Part shown: positions 49,779 to 56,318 of the stretch, in pieces | Numbering within the stretch: position 1 is the stretch's first letter | Layout of the letters: each line of letters begins with the position of its first letter | Made by a program: the position numbers and the translations under genes | Notes under the pieces: generated by a model | Told to the model about the DNA's origin: nothing | Database searches by the model: none | What the model saw: the letters and a program-made list of their open reading frames with translations, nothing else | NCBI RefSeq assembly: GCF_000717595.1 | Contig: NZ_JNZO01000025.1 | Location: forward strand, 1 to 64,000 | Direction of reading: 5' to 3' | Length of the DNA stretch: 64,000 nt | Source: Streptomyces flavochromogenes | Lineage (GTDB): Bacteria > Actinomycetota > Actinomycetes > Streptomycetales > Streptomycetaceae

Positions 49779-51296
49779 TCAGGCACCCCGTTTCCACTTT
49801 GTCTCGATGGCCTGGTAGTCGAAGTACTCGCCGTCGGGCCGGCGGCCGCGCCCGATGGGCAGGATCGTGACGTCCAGAAGGGACCGCAGGACCGCGCGCT
49901 GTCGGTCCAGGCCGAGCTCCAGCCATGCCTTGCGTACATCGACAGCACCCACGAGATCCACGAGCGGATCCACCCGAGCAGCGCGCGCCAGCTGCTTGGT
50001 GACCCCTTCGAGCTGCTTGCGCGCGACGTCCGAGGCTTCGATGAACGCAGGCATTTCCATCTGGCCGGCACCCAGCGCGGCAGCCATGTCAGTGATCCGC
50101 CGCCGGATTTGCTCGCTCGCCACCTGCAGTTCGCCCACGTCGACGTTGTCAGGGCCGGGTGCCAGGAGGTCGACCGCATCGGGGCGGGCCAGTCGTTCCA
50201 CGATGAGGTCCGTGACGTACTCGTCCACCTTGTGCGCCTGGCGGGTTCCCCCGTGCCCGGTGATGCATCGATAGCTCGGCTTCGAGCTACTGCCGGCCCG
50301 GCCGCACTTCATCGTGCTCTCGCACCCAGGGAGCCCGCACTTGTAGATGAGGGAGCCCAGCCACCTCGGCTTCGCGCCGCGGGCCGACTGCCGGTTTGGG
50401 TTGCTGAGGATGGCGACGACGCCACGGAACTCGGCCTCATCGACGATGGCATCCCATCCGCCGCGGCCGATCTCCTCTCCCTTGTATACGGCGATCCCGG
50501 CGTTCCTGGGGCGCATCAGCAGCAGCCGTGCGTCCGTCGGCCGCATGACGTTCCCCAGCGTGGACCGGATCCCCTCGTTCTCCATCCAGCGGGTCCAGCT
50601 CAGCACGGATCCTCCCTTGAGGATCAGCTTTGTGCCGTACTTCAGGGCTTCGGCTTCCTCAGGGACCTCCTTGTTCATGTCGAGCACAGGGACGGTGACT
50701 TCTTCACCCGTCTCCTTGACGACCTTCTTGCGGGTCTCGCCTGTCGGTACGCCCCAGCCGAAGGGACGGATCCCGCCGCCCCACTCGCCCGCCTTGGCCT
50801 TCTGCTGCCGTTTCCGGGAGATGCGGACACCCTTGTGCTCGGACTCCTGGCGGGCGACGGCGCCGAGGATGCGTGCGGTCATCCTGCCGGACGGCGAGCT
50901 CAAGTCGATGAGCCCGGCCTGCACGGTGTGTGTTGCCACGGCCCTGCGTTCCGACAGGGCGATGTACTCCTCAAGTTCGTCCGGCCGCCGGTGCAGACGG
51001 TCGGTGTGCCAGGCCAGCACCACGGTGGCGTCGCCGTCCTCGAGGCCGGCGAACATCTCGATGTAGTCCTTGCGGGGCTTCCCGGAGTACGCCGAGAGGT
51101 CGTTGTCCTCGAAGACACGGACGACCCGGTACTCCACTTCCGGGGTGGAGAGGCGCTTGGCCAGGGCGTGGCAGTCCTCGATCTGGCGCTGAGTACCGAG
51201 GTGGGCGCCGGTCCTATCCTGGGAGATGCGGGCGTAGATGTAGCAGCGGAGGGCGCGCCGTGCGGTCTCGACCGCGACCTGCAGGTGTGTCGACAT
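49779..51296 (-). CDS. int: Large serine recombinase integrase
   Basis: 505 residues. Catalytic N-terminal domain: RCYIYARISQDRTGAHLGTQRQIEDC (Ser nucleophile in R-I-S-Q-D), then VRVFEDNDLSAYSGKPRKDYIEMFAGLEDG and GRMTARILGAVARQESEHKGVRISR. Recombinase domain: GIRPFGWG, with the zinc ribbon YKCGLPGCESTMKCGRAG and RCITGHGGT. Then a coiled coil and C-terminal helices. It integrates the phage between attP and attB, and the attR core sits 41 bp upstream of the start. Confidence 0.94.
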   Translation of the reverse strand: MSTHLQVAVETARRALRCYIYARISQDRTGAHLGTQRQIEDCHALAKRLSTPEVEYRVVRVFEDNDLSAYSGKPRKDYIEMFAGLEDGDATVVLAWHTDRLHRRPDELEEYIALSERRAVATHTVQAGLIDLSSPSGRMTARILGAVARQESEHKGVRISRKRQQKAKAGEWGGGIRPFGWGVPTGETRKKVVKETGEEVTVPVLDMNKEVPEEAEALKYGTKLILKGGSVLSWTRWMENEGIRSTLGNVMRPTDARLLLMRPRNAGIAVYKGEEIGRGGWDAIVDEAEFRGVVAILSNPNRQSARGAKPRWLGSLIYKCGLPGCESTMKCGRAGSSSKPSYRCITGHGGTRQAHKVDEYVTDLIVERLARPDAVDLLAPGPDNVDVGELQVASEQIRRRITDMAAALGAGQMEMPAFIEASDVARKQLEGVTKQLARAARVDPLVDLVGAVDVRKAWLELGLDRQRAVLRSLLDVTILPIGRGRRPDGEYFDYQAIETKWKRGA

Positions 51297-51336
51297 GGCC
51301 CAAGTGTGCCGGAATAGGTGTGCTCTTGGTGCTGGT

Positions 51337-51349
51337 TCGGGCCGCCCAC
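51337..51349. other. attR core (prophage right junction)
   Basis: TCGGGCCGCCCAC matches TCGGACCCCCCAC of attL at 11 of 13 bases. Right of it the sequence returns to hen1 coding frame. It lies 41 bp upstream of the integrase start, as usual for phages with serine integrases whose attP flanks int. Confidence 0.75.
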
Positions 51350-51470
51350 CCAGATGGCCGTCTTCACCCGGACCCAGGACCAGGCCCAGGCCCAGGACCC
51401 GAACCAGGCCCAGGCCCAGGTCCAGCACCCGAACCAGACCCCGACCGCCGCGAAGGAGGAACAGGCATGA
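51339..51470 (+). pseudogene. hen1: Displaced hen1 3' end (43 codons)
   Basis: Reads GPPTQMAVFTRTQDQ and a Q/P/N-rich tail ending AAKEEQA before TGA at 51,468-51,470. Codon 1 here corresponds to G468 in the left copy. The stop overlaps the pnkp start codon as ATGA. A GTG at 51,318 lies in frame upstream and would make a 50-residue chimera (VCSWCWFGPPT then the hen1 tail), which may still be translated and coupled to pnkp. The tail includes CCAGG-type tandem bases that make it Gln-rich. Confidence 0.85.
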
Positions 51471-54037
51471 CCACCGAGACCGTGAACCCGGCCGACACCA
51501 CCCCGGCCCGCACCCTGCCCGTCACCGACCTGTCCCTCGTGGTCCTCGTCGGCGCCACCGGCTCCGGCAAGTCCACCTTCGCCCGGCGCCACTTCAAGCC
51601 GACGGAGATCGTGTCCTCCGACTTCTGCCGGGGGCTCGTCGCCGACGACGAGAACGACCAGTCCGCGAGCAAGGACGCCTTCGACGTCCTGCACTACATC
51701 GTGGGCAAGCGCCTCGCGGCCGGGCGGCTCGCCGTCGTCGACGCGACCAACGTGCAGCAGGAGGCGCGGCGTCAGCTCGTGCAGCTGGCCCGTTCGTACG
51801 ACGTGCTGCCCATCGCCATCGTCCTCGATCTGCCCGAGGAGGTGTGCCGCAGCCGGAACGCCGCGCGTCCCGACCGTGCGGACATGCCGGCGCACGTCAT
51901 CCAGCGCCACCGCCGCGAGCTGCGCCGCTCGCTGCGCGGCCTGGAGCGCGAGGGCTTCCGCAAGGTGCACGTGTTGAAGTCCGTCGAGGAGGTCGAGGCC
52001 GCCCAGGTCGTCCTGGAGCGCCGCTTCAACGACCTGCGTCACCTCACCGGCCCCTTCGACATCATCGGTGACATCCACGGCTGCCGTTCCGAGCTGGAGA
52101 CCCTGCTCGCCAAGCTCGGCTACGTCGACGGGCACCACCCCGATGGCCGCACGGCGGTCTTCGTCGGCGACCTCGTCGACCGTGGCCCCGACTCGCCGGG
52201 CGTTCTGCGCCGGGTGATGGCGATGGTCGCCGCGGGCGACGCCCTGTGCGTCCCGGGCAACCACGAGAACAAGCTGGGCCGCTGGCTCAAGGGCCGGAAG
52301 GTCCAGGAGACGCACGGCCTCGCCGAGACCATCGAGCAGCTGGGGCACGAGAGCGAGGAGTTCCGGGCCGAGGTCGGTCGGTTCATCGAAGGGCTCGTCA
52401 GCCACTACGTCCTGGACGGCGGCAACCTCGTCGTCTGCCACGCCGGTCTGCCGGAGAAGTACCACGGCCGGACGTCGGGCCGGGTGCGCTCGCACGCGCT
52501 GTACGGGGACACCACCGGCGAGACCGACGAGTTCGGGCTGCCGGTGCGCTACCCGTGGGCGGAGGAGTACCGCGGTCGGGCCACCGTCGTGTACGGCCAC
52601 ACCCCCGTGCCGAACACCTCCTGGATCAACAACACCCTCTGCCTCGACACCGGAGCCGTCTTCGGCGGAAAGATGACCGCGCTGCGCTGGCCCGAGCGCG
52701 AACTCGTCGACGTACCGGCCGAGCGCGTCTGGTACGAGCCGGCCCGGCCGCTCGCGACCGAGGCGCCCGGCGGGCACCAGGGACGGCCCCTGGACCTGGC
52801 GGACGTGCACGGCCGGCGGATCGTGGAGACCCGGCACCTGGGCAACGTCGCCGTGCGCGAGGAGAACGCGGCGGCCGCCCTGGAGGTGATGAGCCGGTTC
52901 GCGGTCGACCCGCGACTGCTCACCTATCTGCCGCCGACGATGGCGCCCACCGCCACGTCGAAGGAGGAGGGCTATCTGGAGCACCCGACCGAGGCCTTCG
53001 CCCAGTACCGGGCGGACGGTGTCGAGCGGGTCGTGTGCGAGGAGAAGCACATGGGCTCCCGAGCGGTGGCCCTGGTCTGCCGGGACGCCGACGCGGCCCG
53101 CGAGCGCTTCGGCGTGGACGCCGAAGGGGTCACCGGCGCGCTGCACACCCGTACGGGGCGGCCCTTCTTCGACGATCCCGCCGTCACCGAGCAGGTGCTC
53201 GACCGGCTGCGGGCGGCGATCGGCGCCGCAGGGCTCTGGGACGAGCTCGACACGGACTGGCTGCTGCTCGACGGCGAACTGATGCCGTGGTCGCTCAAGT
53301 CGGCCGGGCTGCTCCGCGCGCAGTACGCGGCGGTCGGCGCGGCCTCGGGCGCGGTCTTCCCCGGTGCGATCTCCGCGCTCGAACAGGCGGTGGCGCGCGG
53401 GGTCGAGGGGATCGACGGGCTGCTCGCGAAGCAGCGGGAGCGGGCGGTGGACGCGGAGGCGTTCACCGAGGCGTACCGCAGGTACTGCTGGCCGACCGAG
53501 GGTCTGGAGGGCGTGCGGTTCGCGCCCTTCCAGCTCCTGGGGGCGCGCGGACGCTCGCTCGCGGCCGTCCCGCACGACGAGCAGCTCGCCTGGCTCGACC
53601 GGCTCGTGGAGCACGATCCGACCGGGCTGCTCCAGGTCACCCGGCGGCTCGTCGTCGACACGGGCGACGAGGCCTCGGTCCGTGCCGGTGTCGACTGGTG
53701 GCTGGAGATGACCGGAGCCGGTGGCGAGGGCATGGTCGTCAAGCCGCTGGCCGCGCTCGTCCGCGACGGCAAGGGCCGGCTCGGCCAGCCGGGCGTCAAG
53801 GTGCGCGGTCGGGAGTACCTGCGGATCATCTACGGCCCCGAGTACACCCGGCCGGAGAACCTGGAGCGGCTGCGGCAGCGTTTCCTCGGCCACAAGCGGT
53901 CGCTGGCCCTGCGGGAGTACGCGCTCGGCCTCGAAGCCCTCGACCGGCTCGCGGAGGGGGAGCCGCTGTGGCGGGTCCACGAGGCCGTGTTCGCGGTCCT
54001 GGCCCTGGAATCGGAGCCGGTGGACCCGAGGCTGTGA
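51467..54037 (+). CDS. pnkp: Polynucleotide kinase-phosphatase-ligase (bacterial RNA repair)
   Basis: 856 residues. N-terminal kinase P-loop GATGSGKST (29-37). Central binuclear metallophosphoesterase with GDIHG (201-205), GDLVDRG (234-240) and GNHE (264-267). C-terminal ligase-like nucleotidyltransferase with motif EKHMG, adenylated Lys K527. Bacterial Pnkp heals and seals broken RNA with Hen1, which methylates the 3' end. The ATG overlaps the stop of the displaced hen1 tail. The native promoter was probably upstream of hen1, so expression now depends on phage-junction sequence. Confidence 0.95.
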   Translation: MTTETVNPADTTPARTLPVTDLSLVVLVGATGSGKSTFARRHFKPTEIVSSDFCRGLVADDENDQSASKDAFDVLHYIVGKRLAAGRLAVVDATNVQQEARRQLVQLARSYDVLPIAIVLDLPEEVCRSRNAARPDRADMPAHVIQRHRRELRRSLRGLEREGFRKVHVLKSVEEVEAAQVVLERRFNDLRHLTGPFDIIGDIHGCRSELETLLAKLGYVDGHHPDGRTAVFVGDLVDRGPDSPGVLRRVMAMVAAGDALCVPGNHENKLGRWLKGRKVQETHGLAETIEQLGHESEEFRAEVGRFIEGLVSHYVLDGGNLVVCHAGLPEKYHGRTSGRVRSHALYGDTTGETDEFGLPVRYPWAEEYRGRATVVYGHTPVPNTSWINNTLCLDTGAVFGGKMTALRWPERELVDVPAERVWYEPARPLATEAPGGHQGRPLDLADVHGRRIVETRHLGNVAVREENAAAALEVMSRFAVDPRLLTYLPPTMAPTATSKEEGYLEHPTEAFAQYRADGVERVVCEEKHMGSRAVALVCRDADAARERFGVDAEGVTGALHTRTGRPFFDDPAVTEQVLDRLRAAIGAAGLWDELDTDWLLLDGELMPWSLKSAGLLRAQYAAVGAASGAVFPGAISALEQAVARGVEGIDGLLAKQRERAVDAEAFTEAYRRYCWPTEGLEGVRFAPFQLLGARGRSLAAVPHDEQLAWLDRLVEHDPTGLLQVTRRLVVDTGDEASVRAGVDWWLEMTGAGGEGMVVKPLAALVRDGKGRLGQPGVKVRGREYLRIIYGPEYTRPENLERLRQRFLGHKRSLALREYALGLEALDRLAEGEPLWRVHEAVFAVLALESEPVDPRL

Positions 54038-54130
54038 GGCCTTGAAGGGACGCGAGGCCCTGCGGCCGTGACGCCGCGGGGCCTCGCGTTTGCAGTGCGC
54101 CGGAGCCGCGTGAGGCCCTGCGGCAGCGTC

Positions 54131-54170
54131 CGGTGAGCCGGTGAGCCGGTGAGCCGGTGAGCCGGTGAGC
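54131..54170. repeat. Five tandem 8-bp repeats CGGTGAGC
   Basis: Five exact copies of CGGTGAGC in the spacer after pnkp. Each copy holds a GTGAG start-like sequence but no reading frame follows. It may be a replication-slippage tract. The spacer 54,038-54,561 holds no gene. Confidence 0.85.
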
Positions 54171-54214
54171 GAGTGACGCCGTGATGTCCTGTGGCCGTGC
54201 GGTCCTGATTCCCG

Positions 54215-54268
54215 GAAGCCCTCGCGGAGGCCCACCCCCTCGGGAGGGTGGGGCTCCGCGGGGGCTTC
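54215..54268. terminator. Long near-perfect hairpin after pnkp
   Basis: The 54-bp segment from GAAGCCC to GGGCTTC pairs end to end with only a few mismatches: GAAGCCC...GGGGCTTC, then CGCGGAG with CTCCGCG, then CCCACCC with GGGTGGG, and a CCTCGGGAGG loop. It is a strong transcription terminator candidate for pnkp. Confidence 0.75.
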
Positions 54269-54434
54269 GGCGTGTGTTCGCCCGGCCTCCGCAGGGCCTT
54301 CGCACCGTCTTCGCGAGGTCTTCGCCCGGCCCCGACGGGGGGCGCAGGGGTGCCGGGCGCGGCGCTCCCCTGCGCCCCCCGTGCCCGTTGACGCATTTCT
54401 TCCGCACCCTCTAGCGTTCTTCACCCCATGACGT

Positions 54435-54469
54435 GACACAGCGTCAACAGTGTGACGCCACACGTCACT
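54435..54469. promoter_or_regulatory. GTGAC/GTCAC inverted repeats upstream of Crp/Fnr gene
   Basis: TGAC-ACAGC-GTCA (54435-54447) and GTGAC-GCCACAC-GTCAC (54453-54469), with perfect arms in each. They share the TGAC/GTCA arms seen in CRP-type sites (family knowledge: TGTGA-N6-TCACA), though spacing differs. They are about 95-125 bp upstream of the Crp/Fnr start and could be autoregulatory sites. Confidence 0.4.
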
Positions 54470-54561
54470 TGAGGTGGGAACACGCACACGAATACGCCGG
54501 TCGATCATCGGCGGTCGGTCTTCCCCGGAGGGCCCGAGGACGGTACGGGGGTGAGCGCGCG

Positions 54562-55287
54562 GTGAGTCTCTTCGGCCAGGACCGCTCCTTCCTCCACGCC
54601 CTCCCGGCGGCCGACCGGCGGTCCCTGATAGCCGAGGGCGCCCGGCGCGTCTACGAACCCGGGGAGGTGATGATCCGCGAACGCGACACCACCGCCTTCG
54701 TCCTCGCGCTCCTCTCCGGCTGGTCCGTCGTCTCCGTGGGCACCGAGCGCGGGTCGCGGCTCATCCTCGCCCTCCGGGGCGCCGGCGAGGTCGTGGGCGA
54801 CCTCGCCGCCGTCGACCGGCGCCCGCGCAGCGCCAGCGTCACCGCGCTCGGCAGGGTCGAGGCGGTGGCGATCTCCGGCGACCGGTTCCGGCGCTTCCTC
54901 GCCGCCCGGCCGCACGCCACCTCGCTGATCATGCGGCAGCTCGCGACCCGGCTGCGGAGCGCCGACGTCGAGCGCCGTGCGCTCGCCTCCGAGACCGTCC
55001 TCCAGCGCCTCGCGGCCCGCCTCGTCGAGCTGGCAGAGCGCGCCGGGCGGCGGGCCGAGGCCGGGACCGTACTCGAACTTCCGCTGCCGCAGCACGATCT
55101 GGCGGCGGCCATCGGAGCGACCCGGGAGGCGGTGGCCAAGGCGCTGCGCCTGCTGCGGGAGCAGGACGTGGTCCGCACCGCGAACCGCACCGTCGTCGTG
55201 ATCGACATGCGGGTCCTGGTGCTGCTCGCGGAGGGGCGCGCGCGCCCCGGCGGAGAACCGGCGGACGAATCTCCGCCGGGTGTGTAA
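54562..55287 (+). CDS. Crp/Fnr-family regulator
   Basis: 241 residues from GTG. The cyclic-nucleotide-binding jelly roll spans about 10-125 (FLHALPAADRRSLIAEG, YEPGEVMIRERD, AGEVVGDLAAVDRRPRSASVTAL, with a phosphate-binding-cassette-like segment). A C-terminal winged helix has LPLPQHDLAAAIGATREAVAKALRLLREQDVV. It lies 92 bp before the cyclase-led operon on the same strand, so it may sense the product of that cyclase. The ligand-binding Arg is present in RRPRSASV but I cannot assign a nucleotide. Confidence 0.85.
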   Translation: MSLFGQDRSFLHALPAADRRSLIAEGARRVYEPGEVMIRERDTTAFVLALLSGWSVVSVGTERGSRLILALRGAGEVVGDLAAVDRRPRSASVTALGRVEAVAISGDRFRRFLAARPHATSLIMRQLATRLRSADVERRALASETVLQRLAARLVELAERAGRRAEAGTVLELPLPQHDLAAAIGATREAVAKALRLLREQDVVRTANRTVVVIDMRVLVLLAEGRARPGGEPADESPPGV

Positions 55288-55379
55288 ACGGCTACATCGC
55301 CGGTCGCGGAACGCGGCCAGTCTGGACACGCATCACCACGGCACCAACGGCACCGGGGCAGCACACAGGGAGTCCGAGA

Positions 55380-56318
55380 GTGAGCAGTGCGGGAGTGAAC
55401 GGGGAAGTGGGCGCGGACGTGGGCGGAGAAGTGGGCGGCATCCACCGGTTCGTCGTCTTCGGCGACATCTGCGGCTCCGGGACGCTCGACCTGGCCGAGA
55501 AGAAGCACCAGCGGGCGGCGATGTACGCCGCCTTCGACGACGCCTACAGCTCCGTCGGCGTCGAGCCCGGCACCTTCCACCAGGAGGACCGGGGGGACGG
55601 CATCCTCGCCGCCCTGCGGCCCGACGTGCCGCCGACCCTCATGGTCGGCCGGTGGATCGACACGCTGTACGAGAGCCTGCGCGCCCACAACCAGGGCCGG
55701 GCCAGGCCGCTGCGGCTGCGGATCGGGATGAACGCGGGGCTGGTGACCCAGGACCGGCACGGGCTCGTCGGGCGCGCGGTGGACCTCGCCGCCCGGCTCT
55801 GCGACAGCCCCCCGGCCAAGCGGATCATGAACGAGACCCCGGAGATCGACCTCGTGGTGGTCGTCTCCGACTGGCTGTACGGGAACGTGGTCGCCGAGGG
55901 CGGGCGGTACGTCGAGCCGGACCACTACCGGTCGGCCCGCATCCGGTCCAAGGAGACCGACGAGGCCGCCTGGTTCCACGTACCGCGCAGGCCCGCGCCG
56001 CCGCTGATCGGGCGCGACGGGGAGCTGCCGCCCGAGGGGGAGCTGCCGCCCGAGGGGGCGGCACGGACCGGCGTTGGGCCGTCGCGGGGGGACGGCCCAA
56101 CGCCCCGGCCCGTGGGCGGGAACCGTGAGTACCACGTCGGGGGCGACCTCCTCGACATCCACGGCAATACGATCCACGGCGGGTTCACCGGAATCCGCAA
56201 GGACTCGGGCAGGGACTCCGGCTCCCGATCCGGTTCTGGTCCTTGTTCTGGTTCCGGTTCTGTTTCCGGTTCCGGTTCGGGCTCCGGTGCGGTCTCCGGA
56301 GTGGGTGAGCCGGAGTGA
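55380..56318 (+). CDS. Class III nucleotidyl cyclase with amyloid-like tail motif
   Basis: 312 residues from GTG. Catalytic domain 22-200: metal Asp29 in FGDICGSG, second Asp73 in EDRGDGIL, then RLRIGMNAG (114-120) and RAVDLAAR (132-139). The usual Asn of the N-x-A-A-R motif is Asp135, while Arg139 is kept. The residues 203-250 form a P/E/G-rich linker. Residues 254-272 hold GGDLLDIHGNTIHGGFTGI, resembling bacterial amyloid signalling motifs. The rest is G/S-rich. A DUF5706 membrane protein sits three genes downstream. The nucleotide made (cAMP, cGMP, cCMP or cUMP) cannot be told. Confidence 0.82.
   Translation: MSSAGVNGEVGADVGGEVGGIHRFVVFGDICGSGTLDLAEKKHQRAAMYAAFDDAYSSVGVEPGTFHQEDRGDGILAALRPDVPPTLMVGRWIDTLYESLRAHNQGRARPLRLRIGMNAGLVTQDRHGLVGRAVDLAARLCDSPPAKRIMNETPEIDLVVVVSDWLYGNVVAEGGRYVEPDHYRSARIRSKETDEAAWFHVPRRPAPPLIGRDGELPPEGELPPEGAARTGVGPSRGDGPTPRPVGGNREYHVGGDLLDIHGNTIHGGFTGIRKDSGRDSGSRSGSGPCSGSGSVSGSGSGSGAVSGVGEPE

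Larger units (their letters stand above)
14597..51338. mobile_element. Integrated siphovirus-like prophage with serine integrase
   Basis: About 36.7 kb bounded by the hen1 fragments. It holds a complete-looking set in HK97-type order on the minus strand: small and large terminase, portal, MuF, scaffold, coat, connectors, tail tube, tail chaperone with frameshift, tape measure, minor tail, amidase and holin. Replication, lysogeny and integrase genes lie at the right end and a cargo island at the left end. Two late features suggest a compact tail: only one large minor tail protein and one small fibre-like protein. No obvious disrupted gene is seen, so it may be inducible. Confidence 0.93.

Noticed and set aside
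14597..51338. Integrative conjugative element instead of a prophage
   Set aside because: A full set of head, tail and lysis genes is present and no TraB/FtsK or relaxase was seen; only the DUF2637-type membrane module is ICE-like.
54131..54170. CGGTGAGC repeats considered as a CRISPR or binding array
   Set aside because: Only 40 bp of uninterrupted tandem units; no spacers.
50900..54508. 1202-codon minus-strand frame opposite pnkp
   Set aside because: Shadow of pnkp; no domain and it runs through the integrase 5' end and terminator.
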